A DNA stretch of 64,000 bases from G965261775 sp965261775 (GTDB lineage: Bacteria > Pseudomonadota > Gammaproteobacteria > Eutrophobiales > Eutrophobiaceae). A model generated the notes under the pieces. It worked only from the letters and a program-made list of their open reading frames with translations, was not told where the DNA came from and made no database searches. A program made the translations under genes and the position numbers. Positions 1-9,173 of the stretch are shown piece by piece (the stretch's first letter is position 1; every line of letters begins with the position of its first letter). The DNA lies in contig OZ253477.1 of NCBI GenBank assembly GCA_965261775.1, forward strand, positions 2,108,001 through 2,172,000, in the 5' to 3' direction.

Positions 1-786
1 CGCAACAGTGATCGTTTGACGACCTATCGTCAGATTTGTGCGCAGGTCGCGCGGGAGCAGAATTTAATCGCCTGCTTTATGACGAAACCGTTTATGGGCG
101 TATCGGCATCGGGCTGTCATCATAATATTTCTTTATGGACTGGTGGTGAAGACAGGCTCAACAAGTTGCATCAGGACAAATTACCCGCTATGGACGATGT
201 TTACAGCTATCGCGAGGGGGGTGAAAATCTTTTCGCGCCAGTACCGGAAATTGACGAGCGCAAACCCGGTCCGGTCGGTTTGCAGTCCATCGGCGGTGTG
301 ATTGAACACCTTGGGGCATTGACGGCGATAGGCGCTTCCACCGTGAATTCATATCGTCGTTTGTGGGATACCGGTTTCTGGGCGCCGGTCTTTGCCGACT
401 GGGGATACCAGAACAGGACCTGCGCCCTGCGTGTCTCCGCCCCGGGTCGTTTTGAATATCGTTCTGTTGATTCGATGGTCAATCCCTATTTAATGGGTGC
501 GGCCTTGTTAAGGGCGTTTGATGATGGTATCGGCCGTAATCTGGACCCGGGCGAGCCGGAAGAGCGCAATATCTATGCAGCGATGGATGAGGGCAAACTT
601 GTGAAAAAATTGCCGATGTCGCTGGGTGATGCGCTAAGAGAACTGGAGAAGGACGACGTCATCAGATCGGCGATGCCGGGTGAAATGTACGATGTTTATA
701 TGCATTACAAGAATGACGAATGGGAAAAGTTTAACCATACCGTAACAGACTGGGATCGCGAGACCTATATGGATTGTCTGCCTTGA
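1..786 (+). CDS. gmaS: Gamma-glutamylmethylamide synthetase, 3' part (glutamine synthetase family)
   Basis: The reading frame is open from base 1, so the gene begins upstream of the window; about 261 C-terminal residues are seen. Glutamine synthetase signatures are clear: GVSASGCHHNISL, GGVIEHLGALTAIGAST and the arginine/glutamate segment RFEYRSVDSMVNPYLMG. The family normally joins ammonia to glutamate. The direct neighbours mgsABC and mgdABCD argue for the variant that ligates methylamine to glutamate using ATP, the first step of the N-methylglutamate route. The specific substrate is inferred from this context, because the N-terminal half is missing. The tail ends 66 bp before mgsA with no terminator between, so they are probably one transcript. 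Confidence 0.88.
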   Translation, partial: RNSDRLTTYRQICAQVAREQNLIACFMTKPFMGVSASGCHHNISLWTGGEDRLNKLHQDKLPAMDDVYSYREGGENLFAPVPEIDERKPGPVGLQSIGGVIEHLGALTAIGASTVNSYRRLWDTGFWAPVFADWGYQNRTCALRVSAPGRFEYRSVDSMVNPYLMGAALLRAFDDGIGRNLDPGEPEERNIYAAMDEGKLVKKLPMSLGDALRELEKDDVIRSAMPGEMYDVYMHYKNDEWEKFNHTVTDWDRETYMDCLP

Positions 787-852
787 CGGTGGACGCTATT
801 TCGTTGAAATCGTGTGAAATTTATAACTGATAGCAATAGGAGGAACGTATAA

Positions 853-1794
853 ATGTGTGGTATTGCCGGACTAATCTGGAAAGGCGGTCAGGACTCGAAT
901 ATCGGTTCGGAAATGACCGATATGCTCCAGTCCCTGAAACACAGGGGACCGGATTCAACCGGATTTGCCCTGTATGGCAAACCCAATGAAGGCGATTTTG
1001 TCATGCGTTTTAAAACCGCGGAACAGGAAGAACTCAGAGGCGGTTTTGATATTCATAAGCGGGTGGAAGAGCGTGAAGAGGCGGTTGAGAAGCGCCTGCA
1101 GGAAATGGGCGTCAACATCAGGAACCAACAGGCCGTGACGGAATATGCTCACCGTTATGTTTTTGGTTTTGAAGGCGATCTGCGTCGCCTGATTGATTAT
1201 GTGGAAGATATTGACGGCGTGGAAGTGCTTTCCGTCGGCAAGGCTCTGGAGTTAATCAAGGATCTGGGCGATTCTAAAACAGTGTCCGAACAATACAGTC
1301 TGGGCGGCTTTCAGGGTACGCATGCAATCGGCCATACTCGTATGGCAACCGAATCCGATGTGGATATTCGTTCCGCGCATCCCTATTGGGCCTATCCATT
1401 CAGCGATGTGTCTGTGGTGCACAACGGTCAGTTGACCAACTACTGGAGTAATCGTCGGGAACTTGAACGTCGTGATCATCGCTTTACGTCGAATTGTGAT
1501 TCGGAACTGATAGCAGTCTACATTGCAGACCGGATGGACAAGGGTCAGACGCTGGAAGAAGCCATGCGGGATTCCGTGGCCTATCTTGATGGTGTCTTTT
1601 CCTATGTGGTTGCCACGCGTGATCAATTGGGCATGGCCAAGGATACGATGGGGGCGAAACCGATGGTAATTTATGAAAGCGACGAATTTGTCGGATTGGC
1701 CTCGGAAGAGATTGCGATACGCAGTATCTTCCCGCGCGAGATCGACACGTTTGATCCATATGAAGGGGAGGTTTTGGTATGGCAGGTAGCATGA
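853..1794 (+). CDS. mgsA: N-methylglutamate synthase subunit A (class II glutamine amidotransferase domain)
   Basis: 313 residues. The protein starts MCGIAGLIW, so Cys2 would be the N-terminal nucleophile of a class II (Ntn) amidotransferase after Met removal; RGPDST and the GTHAIGHTRMATES segment are typical of the GltB/GlxB amidotransferase fold. It should release the methylamine-bearing group of gamma-glutamylmethylamide for transfer by subunits B and C. A strong ribosome site, AGGAGG, lies 8-9 bases before the ATG. The 3' end overlaps mgsB by 16 bases, pointing to translational coupling. MgsA and GlxB are close homologues; the mgs name is chosen because of gmaS upstream and mgdABCD downstream. 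Confidence 0.9.
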   Translation: MCGIAGLIWKGGQDSNIGSEMTDMLQSLKHRGPDSTGFALYGKPNEGDFVMRFKTAEQEELRGGFDIHKRVEEREEAVEKRLQEMGVNIRNQQAVTEYAHRYVFGFEGDLRRLIDYVEDIDGVEVLSVGKALELIKDLGDSKTVSEQYSLGGFQGTHAIGHTRMATESDVDIRSAHPYWAYPFSDVSVVHNGQLTNYWSNRRELERRDHRFTSNCDSELIAVYIADRMDKGQTLEEAMRDSVAYLDGVFSYVVATRDQLGMAKDTMGAKPMVIYESDEFVGLASEEIAIRSIFPREIDTFDPYEGEVLVWQVA

Positions 1795-2627
1795 ACAAGG
1801 ACCACAAGTCCCGTGAAATGGGGATGCACGATGAACAACTGGTGGGGCGTACCCAGCAGATATATTTTTCCCCTTCCGAGGAAGAGAACTTTGTCCATTC
1901 CTATGCCTATGATGTGGACTTTGACAAGGTGACGGAATTTGATTGTGCGGAGATAGACAGCTCAGCAGTCAATTGCAAAATCCGTGATTTGATGGCGAAA
2001 GGTTATGGCACGATTACGATCAGGAACCCGATGGGAAAACATGGCCTTGGCGTCGGTATCCTTAATCGTCTTAATTTGCACTTTGAAGGTAGCCTGGGAT
2101 ACTTTGCCTGCGGTCTGATAGATGGGCCTAATGTTCGCATCAATGGTCGTGTTGGCTGGTCCTGCGGCGAAAATATGCTCGCGGGTACCATTGTCATTGA
2201 AAAGAATGCCGGTTCCCTTTTTGGGGCGGCGCTTCGCGGCGGCGATCTGGTTTGCAGAGGGCGCGCCGGGGCACGTGTTGGTATTGATCAGAAAGGCGGG
2301 ACTATCATTGTTGGGGATAGCGTCGGCGCCTTTACCGGTTTTATGATGCAACGCGGCCGTATGATCATTTTGGGCGATGCCGGTGAAAATCTGGGCGATT
2401 CCATGTATGACGGCACCATTTACCTTGCCGGTAAAGTAAAAAGCCTGGGTGTGGATGCGGTTGAGTCCGAATTGAACGAATTGGATATTCAATATCTCAA
2501 GGGCAAATTGGCGCTGTACGGGCTGGAGGCGCCGCGTGGCGTTGAGAACATTACCAAAATCGGTTCCGGCAAGCAGTTGTGGAACTACGACAACCTTGAG
2601 CCCACCGAGAAGAAACTGGTACTTTGA
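1779..2627 (+). CDS. mgsB: N-methylglutamate synthase subunit B (GXGXG beta-helix domain)
   Basis: 282 residues. It corresponds to the C-terminal GXGXG domain of glutamate synthase large subunit, visible as repeated glycine-rich turns such as GRVGWSCGENMLAGT, GGDLVCRGRAGARVG and GDSVGAFTGFMMQRG. It is the structural subunit of the three-part N-methylglutamate synthase. The start at 1779 is preferred because AGGGGAGG stands about 7 bases upstream; a second ATG at 1791 overlaps the mgsA stop as ATGA and is possible. It lies between mgsA and mgsC with only 22 bases to mgsC. Confidence 0.9.
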   Translation: MAGSMNKDHKSREMGMHDEQLVGRTQQIYFSPSEEENFVHSYAYDVDFDKVTEFDCAEIDSSAVNCKIRDLMAKGYGTITIRNPMGKHGLGVGILNRLNLHFEGSLGYFACGLIDGPNVRINGRVGWSCGENMLAGTIVIEKNAGSLFGAALRGGDLVCRGRAGARVGIDQKGGTIIVGDSVGAFTGFMMQRGRMIILGDAGENLGDSMYDGTIYLAGKVKSLGVDAVESELNELDIQYLKGKLALYGLEAPRGVENITKIGSGKQLWNYDNLEPTEKKLVL

Positions 2628-2649
2628 CAGATTCAAGAGGATAAAGATT

Positions 2650-3996
2650 ATGTCTTCCGTAAAAGATGATTCGAAAAAATATTACCTGGGAAAGAGTTTT
2701 ATCTTTCCGCCCGAGGTGATCAATGACATCCACGTTAAGGCCGAACTCGGTCGTTACCGTATGCGTGGCTTTTCAATATTTAAAAAGATCCCGACCTGGG
2801 ATGATTTGACCTTTATGCCCGGTACATTGACGCGCTTCGTTATTGAAGGCTATCGGGAGAAGTGCACTACCAAAACGATCATTGGTCCGCAGGCCAAACG
2901 GCCACTGGAACTGGATATTCCCGTTTACATTACCGGAATGAGTTTCGGTGCCTTGAGTTATGAAGCAAAGACCGCTCTGGCGCGTGGCGCAACCATGGCC
3001 GGGACGGCAACCTGTTCCGGTGAAGGTGGCATGATCCCGGATGAACGCCGTTATTCGGAAAAATGGTTTTATCAATGTATTCAGTCCCGCTATGGTTTTA
3101 ACCCCCAGCATCTGCGACTGGCGGACGGCGTTGAGTTTTTTATCGGACAGGGTTGTAAAGTTGGTCTGGGTGGGCACTTGATGGGGCAGAAGGTCACTGA
3201 TCAGGTTGCGGAAATGCGTTCGCTACCGGCAGGCATTGACCAGCGTTCTCCCGCCCGTCATCCTGACTGGCTGGGGCCGGATGATCTTGCCTTGAAGATC
3301 CGGGAGATCCGTGAAGCAACCGACTGGCAGATCCCTATCCAGTTAAAATTGGGTGCCGCGCGTGTCTATGATGACGTGCGTATGGCCGCCAAAACCGGTC
3401 CCGATTCAATCTATATTGATGGTATGGAAGGGGGCACCGGTGCCGGGCCGCATTTGGCGACAGAAGATACCGGCGTACCGGGTATCGCCGCAATTCGTCA
3501 GGCGCGACGCGCTATTCAGGATGTTGGTATGGAGGATCAGATTTCACTGGTGTATGCCGGCGGTATTCGCAACGGCGCCGATGTGGCGAAGGCAATTGCG
3601 CTGGGCGCCGATGCAGTGGCTATAGGCCATTCGGCAATGATGGCATTGAACTGTAACAAGGATATTCCGGAAGCCGATTTTGAAGAAGAGATGGGAGTTA
3701 AAGCCGGTTATTGCTATCACTGCCATACCGGTCGCTGTCCGGTCGGTGTCGCCACGCAGGATCCGAAACTGCGCCAGCGCCTGAACCCGGATGAAGCCGC
3801 CATTCGTGTGTATAACTTTTTACATACATTGACGATTGAAGCGCAAATGTTTGCCCGCGCCTGCGGCAAGACAAATATCCATTCGCTTGAACCGGAAGAC
3901 CTTGCCGCATTGACGATGGAGGCCTCAGCGATGGCGGGGGTTCCCCTGGCGGGCTCCCAGCATACAGTTGGTCGTCCTGATATGACACGTTTTTAG
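2650..3996 (+). CDS. mgsC: N-methylglutamate synthase subunit C (FMN / FeS glutamate synthase-like domain)
   Basis: 448 residues from the ATG at 2650, which follows AAGAGGATAAAG; the longer open frame from 2536 only runs through the end of mgsB. The protein matches the FMN-binding (beta/alpha)8 domain of glutamate synthase: SFGALSYEAKTALARGA, QLKLGAARVYDDV, the glycine run DGMEGGTGAGPH, and GGIRNGADVAKAIALGADAV. The cysteine set CYHCHTGRCPVGVATQ matches the FeS-cluster loop of GltB. This is the catalytic redox subunit, expected to form N-methylglutamate in the cytoplasm. It is separated from the next gene by 9 bases. Confidence 0.9.
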   Translation: MSSVKDDSKKYYLGKSFIFPPEVINDIHVKAELGRYRMRGFSIFKKIPTWDDLTFMPGTLTRFVIEGYREKCTTKTIIGPQAKRPLELDIPVYITGMSFGALSYEAKTALARGATMAGTATCSGEGGMIPDERRYSEKWFYQCIQSRYGFNPQHLRLADGVEFFIGQGCKVGLGGHLMGQKVTDQVAEMRSLPAGIDQRSPARHPDWLGPDDLALKIREIREATDWQIPIQLKLGAARVYDDVRMAAKTGPDSIYIDGMEGGTGAGPHLATEDTGVPGIAAIRQARRAIQDVGMEDQISLVYAGGIRNGADVAKAIALGADAVAIGHSAMMALNCNKDIPEADFEEEMGVKAGYCYHCHTGRCPVGVATQDPKLRQRLNPDEAAIRVYNFLHTLTIEAQMFARACGKTNIHSLEPEDLAALTMEASAMAGVPLAGSQHTVGRPDMTRF

Positions 3997-4005
3997 GAGA
4001 AGATC

Positions 4006-4392
4006 ATGAGTGATAAAGATGTTGACCGTTTTTTGAAGACCGATGGTCTGGATGACGAACGCGAAAAAATTATTGGGCAACATATCGGTTATCGATATGA
4101 TGTCAATCTGGTACCAGACTTGAACAGACTGACGGCGTTTCTCAAAAAATATATTGAGACCATGGGTTGGCATGATCTGAATTGGCTGGAAGATGTGCAC
4201 ATGGGTTATGAAGAAGGTCGTGCGGCCGTCTTTGACCGCAATATCAACGGATGGGTAACTGTTCCCGAGGATATGGAACTGCCCGATAATCAGCAGGACC
4301 GTGATATGATTGCGCGTGAATTACTGGTCAAGTTCCAGATGTCGCCAAATCATCCAATGGTTGATTTAAGGAAGGCTTACGAAAAATTCTAG
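4006..4392 (+). CDS. Conserved-looking protein of unknown function inside the methylamine cluster
   Basis: 128 residues, acidic, with no signal peptide or membrane segment. I do not recognise the family. The gene begins 9 bases after mgsC, with AGGAGA just upstream of its ATG, and is followed by a 227-base gap before mgdA. It is therefore the last gene of the gmaS-mgsABC group. The chain has several tryptophans and a central aromatic-acidic stretch (GWHDLNWLEDVHMGYEEG), and the C-terminus resembles a short helical tail. The position suggests a role tied to N-methylglutamate synthase or its regulation, but nothing in the sequence proves that. Confidence 0.7.
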   Translation: MSDKDVDRFLKTDGLDDEREKIIGQHIGYRYDVNLVPDLNRLTAFLKKYIETMGWHDLNWLEDVHMGYEEGRAAVFDRNINGWVTVPEDMELPDNQQDRDMIARELLVKFQMSPNHPMVDLRKAYEKF

Positions 4393-4619
4393 GCCGGTGT
4401 CCAGATATGTCTCTGATTGCGGGCATGGTCAGTGTCCTACAAATTGCCCCGCGCCTTTTTACATCCCGCCAGCGGGGCGGCAATCGTTCAAAGAAATATA
4501 CCGGATATAGCCTTGATTGATATAGTCAGTTACGCTCTTGACGGTTGGAGCATGACAAATCAGGTCACGATGGTTTTTAACATGTCGCAAAATTACTGGG
4601 TAACGAAAGGCAAAAAGAT

Positions 4620-5879
4620 ATGAGTCGGTATTCAGCCTGGGAAATCCTCAAGGGAGGATTTACCGGGCAAAAAAACTGGAAACGCGCCTGGCGCGACCCG
4701 GAACCGAAACAGGAATATGATGTTGCCATCATTGGTGGTGGTGGTCATGGTCTGGCCACCGCGTATTACCTTGCCAGATTGCATGGTATACGCAATGTCG
4801 CCGTTTTCGAGAAGGGTTGGCTGGGCGGTGGCAATGTCGGTCGGAATACGACGATTGTGCGTTCCAATTACATGCTGGAGGAAAATGCCCATTTTTATGA
4901 ATTCGGTATGAAGCTGTGGGAATCAATGGCGCAGGAACTCAATTTCAATGTCATGTTTTCCCAGCGGGGCGTGATTAACATCGCCCATTCAGATGCACAG
5001 ATGGATGCCTTCGCCCGTCGCGGCAATGCGATGCGCCTGAATGGCATTGACGCGGAGCTGTTAAGCCGTGAGCAGGTGAGGGCGCATTTGCCGATGCTCG
5101 ATTACTCGGATAATGCGCGTTTCCCCGTCTATGGCGGATTGCAGCAACCGAGGGGCGGTACGGCGCGCCACGATGGTGTGGCATGGGGATACGCCAGAGC
5201 GGCCGACAATCTGGGGGTGGATATCATTCAAAACTGTGAAGTGACCGGTTTTAATATACAGCATGGCAAGGTGCGGGGTCTGAAGACTTCCCGCGGCGTA
5301 ATCGGAGCAAAAAAGGTGGGGATCGCCGTGGCCGGTAATACGTCTCACGTCTGTGCCATGGCGGGTTTGCATCGCCTGCCGATTGAAAGTCATACCTTGC
5401 AGGCGATGGTGTCGGAGCCGTTAAAACCTTTTATTGACACGGTATGCACCTTCGGTGCCGGGCATTTTTACGTCAGTCAATCAGACAAGGGCGGTCTGGT
5501 TTTCGGCGGTGATCCCGACGGTTACAATTCTTACGCGCAACGCGGTAATCTGCCAATGGTCAACCACGTTTTGCAGTCGGGTATGGCATTGATGCCGTCA
5601 ATAGGCCGGATTCGATTATTGCGGCACTGGGCGGGGACCGTGGATATGTCCATGGATGGGAGCCCGATTATAAGTGCCACACCGATAAAAGGACTTTATC
5701 TTAACGGTGGCTGGTGCTACGGGGGGTTTAAGGCAACCCCGGCCTCCGGCTGGTGTTTCGCGCATACGATTGCACAAAATCAGCCGCACAAACTGAACGA
5801 GGGTTTTTCGCTGGGTCGTTTTGAACGCGGTTATCTGATTGATGAAAAGGGGGTAGGGCCTTTTCCGGGGCTGCATTGA
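4620..5879 (+). CDS. mgdA: N-methylglutamate dehydrogenase subunit A (sarcosine oxidase beta-like)
   Basis: 419 residues. The N-terminus carries a dinucleotide-binding motif (DVAIIGGGGHGLATAYYLAR) followed by the GGNVGRNTTIVRSNY loop typical of the sarcosine oxidase beta / D-amino-acid oxidase family. It binds FAD and should oxidise the N-methyl group. It is the first gene of the mgd group, preceded by AAAGGCAAAAAGAT. The 227 bases upstream hold no other convincing gene and may contain a promoter, though I see no clear -35/-10 pair. Alternative: true sarcosine oxidase SoxB; the gmaS-mgs context makes N-methylglutamate the likelier substrate. Confidence 0.88.
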   Translation: MSRYSAWEILKGGFTGQKNWKRAWRDPEPKQEYDVAIIGGGGHGLATAYYLARLHGIRNVAVFEKGWLGGGNVGRNTTIVRSNYMLEENAHFYEFGMKLWESMAQELNFNVMFSQRGVINIAHSDAQMDAFARRGNAMRLNGIDAELLSREQVRAHLPMLDYSDNARFPVYGGLQQPRGGTARHDGVAWGYARAADNLGVDIIQNCEVTGFNIQHGKVRGLKTSRGVIGAKKVGIAVAGNTSHVCAMAGLHRLPIESHTLQAMVSEPLKPFIDTVCTFGAGHFYVSQSDKGGLVFGGDPDGYNSYAQRGNLPMVNHVLQSGMALMPSIGRIRLLRHWAGTVDMSMDGSPIISATPIKGLYLNGGWCYGGFKATPASGWCFAHTIAQNQPHKLNEGFSLGRFERGYLIDEKGVGPFPGLH

Positions 5880-5895
5880 TGAAAGAAGGCACGTC

Positions 5896-6177
5896 ATGAT
5901 TCGAATTAATTGTCCCTGGTGCGGCGAGCGCAATATGGTGGAATTTACCTATGGCGGCAGCGCTGCAAATACGTACCCCGGTCTTTCCGAAGAGACCAGC
6001 GTGGCACGGTATTTTGATTACGTCTATTTGAGGGATAATCCGCGTGGCCCTTGTCTTGAATATTGGCATCATGTCAACGGATGCCGCCAGTGGCTCAAGG
6101 TCAGTCGCGACACTTTGACGCACAAGGTATTGGCTGCCGGTCCCGCCGGTGCACCACTGGCAGGGGAGCAGAAATGA
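5896..6177 (+). CDS. mgdB: N-methylglutamate dehydrogenase subunit B (sarcosine oxidase delta-like)
   Basis: 93 residues, close to the usual size of SoxD. The N-terminal CPWCGERN and the later GCRQWLKVSRDT segment supply the zinc-binding cysteines of the delta subunit. It is the small structural subunit of the heterotetramer. AAGAAGG lies upstream of the ATG; the stop codon overlaps the mgdC start as ATGA, so these two genes are translationally coupled. Confidence 0.9.
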   Translation: MIRINCPWCGERNMVEFTYGGSAANTYPGLSEETSVARYFDYVYLRDNPRGPCLEYWHHVNGCRQWLKVSRDTLTHKVLAAGPAGAPLAGEQK

Positions 6178-9173
6178 CTTCGCAACCCAACAGGTTGGAA
6201 AGCGGCGGTTTTATTGATCGTACAAAGCCCTTGTCATTTCGTTTTGATGGAAAGGAATATGCCGGTTATCAGGGGGACACACTGGCTTCCGCGCTTTTGG
6301 CAAACGGTGTCAAACTGGTCGGGCGCAGTTTCAAGTACCATCGTCCCAGAGGCATTTTTTCAGTCGGTTCGGAAGAGCCCAATGCGATGGTACATCTGCG
6401 CGAAGGCAGTCGGCGGGAAGCCAATACGCGCGCCACGGTAATCGAGCTTTATGAAGGCCTGACGGCGGAGAGTCAAAATCGGGGGGGCAGTCTTCGCCAT
6501 GATCCGCAACGTATCAACGATCTCTTCAAGAATTTCCTGCCAGCGGGTTTTTATTATAAAACCTTTATGGGACCATTCCGTAACACTCGCCTATGGATGT
6601 TCATTGAAAAATTTATTCGCCGGGCGGCGGGCATGGGTGTGGCAAGCCATCTTGCCGATCCGGATATCTATGATCACATGAGCCGCCATTGTGAGGTGTT
6701 GGTCGTCGGCGCCGGCCCCGCCGGTCTGATGGCCGCGAAATCTGCGGCGGCAAGCGGTGCCAGAGTGATTTTAGTTGATGAACGCGCTGAACCGGGCGGT
6801 CAGTTACGTTTTGAGCGTTACGAAATTGATGGTCATCCGGCAACAGCGTGGATTGAAAAGACTGTGGCTGAACTGGAAGTGTTGCAAAATGTTTTCGTGC
6901 TGAAACGCACGACGGCTTTTGGATATTACGATCATAATTTTATTGGTTGTGTGGAGCGCGTCTGCGACCATCTGCCCGCGCCGAGCGGACATAAGCCAAG
7001 ACAACGCCTCTGGAATATTCAGGCCACCCAGCTTGTTCTAGCGACCGGTGCGCATGAACAGCCTTTGGTTTTCGGTAATAACGACAGGCCCAATATCATG
7101 CTGGCGAATGCGGCCAGGGCTTATGCCAACGGCTACGGCGTTTTGCCTGGTCAACGTGTTGTTGTGTTTACCTCATGTGACGATGCCTATCGTTCCGCCA
7201 TTGATCTGTATGATGCGGGAGCAAAAATTGAAGCGGTGGTTGATTCGCGCACGACGGTTTCCGCTTATACGCAACAATGCCATGATCGTAATATTGAAAT
7301 ATTGCGAGACCATGTAATCGTCAATGCCATCGGTGGTGCCGATGGTGTCAGCACTGTTGAAGTGCAATCGCTGTCCTCTGGAAAATCATGGGATATTTCA
7401 TGTGATCTGGTGGCCGTATCAAATGGCTGGGCGCCGACGTTGCATCTTTTCAGCCAGTCTGGCGGTAAAACTGCATGGGACAAGGCGCGTCATATTTTCG
7501 TTCCAGGCGAGTCGAAACAACAGGAACGTTCCGCTGGTGCGGCTAGAGGGAATTTTGATTTGAATGCCTGTCTGGAAGAAGGTGCGACTGCGGGGATAGA
7601 GGCGGCAAAGGCAGCCGGTTTTTCGACGGCAGTGGCGGTGGATGTCCCGGCAACCGATGTATTGGATGAAACAGCCTGTCAACCTTTATGGGAGGCGCCC
7701 GATCCGAAATCCGGGCATTCCAGGAAGTTTGTGGACCATCAGAATGATGTTGCCACGAGTGATATTGGACTTGCTTGTCGTGAGGGCTATATTTCGGTTG
7801 AGCATTTGAAACGTTATACCACGCTGGGGATGGGTACCGACCAGGGTAAAACGTCGAACCTGTCCGGTCTGGCTATCATGGCCGCTGCTAGAGGATGTGC
7901 GATACCTGAAGTCGGACATACCATTTTTCGACCACCGTATACGCCGGTTTCACTGGGAGCGCTCGGCGGTGCCGAGGTTGGCAGACACTTTATGCCTGTC
8001 CGTCGGACAGCGGTTGATTCCTGGCATGAAGAACAAGATTGCGAGTGGGTTGATGCAGGGCTCTGGCGCCGACCGCGTTACTATCCTGATACCGGTGAAA
8101 CCATGCGGGATGCGTTTATTCGTGAAACAAAAATCACGCGGGGCTCTGTGGGGATGTGCGATGTTACCACGCTCGGAAAGATCGATCTGCAGGGACCGGA
8201 CACGGCCGAATTTCTTGAGAGAATTTATATCAATCACTGGAAAAAACTGCCGGTGGGCAAAGTCCGTTACGGCATGATGTTGCGTGAAGACGGTATCGCC
8301 TATGATGACGGTACAACGTCCCGTCTGGGTGAAAATCATTTTGTCATGACTACAACGACAGCCAATGCAGTCAAGGTAATGGCCAGTCTTGAGTTTTATC
8401 TGCAGGCGATTTGGCCGGATTTACGCGTGCAGGCGACAAGTGTTACCGAGCAGTGGGCGGCCATTGCCATCGCCGGCCCCAATTCTCGCAAGGTGCTGGA
8501 AAAAGTGGTGGATATTGATATTTCCAGTGAGGCATTTCCTTTTATGGGGGCCGCAGAATGTGTCGCTGCCGGGATTCCAAAATGCCGATTATTCCGGATT
8601 TCTTTTTCCGGGGAACTGGCGTTTGAGATCAATGCACCTTGCGATTACGGTCGTTATCTCTGGGAGAAGATATTCGAGGCCGGAGGGGAATTCAATATTG
8701 TGCCTTATGGCACGGAAGCATTGGGCAATATGCGTATTGAAAAAGGCCATGTCGCCGGTCCGGAATTGGATGGGCGCACGACTGCCGGTGATCTGGGTCT
8801 GGGCATGATGATGTCCGGGAAAAAAGAATTTGTGGGCAAACGCATGGCCAATAGAGACTGTTTAACCTCGTCTGAAAGAAAGAAATTTGCCGGTTTTGTG
8901 CCGTTGGACGGCAAAACCCCGTTAAGGCCCGGTTCACAGATTATTGTCAATGAGCATTCACCACCGCCTGTCGAAATGATAGGGCACATCACTTCAACGG
9001 GATACTGTGTAGAACATGAGCACCCGATTGCCCTGGGTTTGATTAAAGGCGGATTGGAAATATGGGAGGATAAAACCGTTTATATGAGTTATCCGCTGAA
9101 AAATATAACAGTCCCTATGAAGGTCGTTGCCCCGGTTTTTGTAGATCCGGAGGGAGAAAGGCTGCGTGGTTGA
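6174..9173 (+). CDS. mgdC: N-methylglutamate dehydrogenase subunit C (sarcosine oxidase alpha-like)
   Basis: 999 residues from the ATG at 6174; the open frame continues upstream to 6063 but that part lies inside mgdB. Order of domains: N-terminal 2Fe-2S ferredoxin-like region (residues about 15-110, with GYQGDTLASALLANG and SFKYHRPRGI), FAD/NAD domain beginning CEVLVVGAGPAGLMAAKSA near residue 170, and a C-terminal aminomethyltransferase (GcvT) domain from about residue 600 that binds tetrahydrofolate. The last domain would catch the methyl carbon as methylene-tetrahydrofolate while glutamate is regenerated. Its stop overlaps mgdD. Length is normal for the family. Confidence 0.9.
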   Translation: MTSQPNRLESGGFIDRTKPLSFRFDGKEYAGYQGDTLASALLANGVKLVGRSFKYHRPRGIFSVGSEEPNAMVHLREGSRREANTRATVIELYEGLTAESQNRGGSLRHDPQRINDLFKNFLPAGFYYKTFMGPFRNTRLWMFIEKFIRRAAGMGVASHLADPDIYDHMSRHCEVLVVGAGPAGLMAAKSAAASGARVILVDERAEPGGQLRFERYEIDGHPATAWIEKTVAELEVLQNVFVLKRTTAFGYYDHNFIGCVERVCDHLPAPSGHKPRQRLWNIQATQLVLATGAHEQPLVFGNNDRPNIMLANAARAYANGYGVLPGQRVVVFTSCDDAYRSAIDLYDAGAKIEAVVDSRTTVSAYTQQCHDRNIEILRDHVIVNAIGGADGVSTVEVQSLSSGKSWDISCDLVAVSNGWAPTLHLFSQSGGKTAWDKARHIFVPGESKQQERSAGAARGNFDLNACLEEGATAGIEAAKAAGFSTAVAVDVPATDVLDETACQPLWEAPDPKSGHSRKFVDHQNDVATSDIGLACREGYISVEHLKRYTTLGMGTDQGKTSNLSGLAIMAAARGCAIPEVGHTIFRPPYTPVSLGALGGAEVGRHFMPVRRTAVDSWHEEQDCEWVDAGLWRRPRYYPDTGETMRDAFIRETKITRGSVGMCDVTTLGKIDLQGPDTAEFLERIYINHWKKLPVGKVRYGMMLREDGIAYDDGTTSRLGENHFVMTTTTANAVKVMASLEFYLQAIWPDLRVQATSVTEQWAAIAIAGPNSRKVLEKVVDIDISSEAFPFMGAAECVAAGIPKCRLFRISFSGELAFEINAPCDYGRYLWEKIFEAGGEFNIVPYGTEALGNMRIEKGHVAGPELDGRTTAGDLGLGMMMSGKKEFVGKRMANRDCLTSSERKKFAGFVPLDGKTPLRPGSQIIVNEHSPPPVEMIGHITSTGYCVEHEHPIALGLIKGGLEIWEDKTVYMSYPLKNITVPMKVVAPVFVDPEGERLRG

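Noticed and set aside
2536..2649. N-terminal extension of mgsC and similar upstream extensions of mgdC, the M23 peptidase, anmK and hmuV
   Set aside because: The extra parts lie in the previous gene or in a promoter, while the inner starts have ribosome sites and match family lengths.
4417..4623. 68-residue open frame between the 128-residue gene and mgdA
   Set aside because: It needs a TTG start with no ribosome site, its composition is unlike a real protein, and it runs into the mgdA start.
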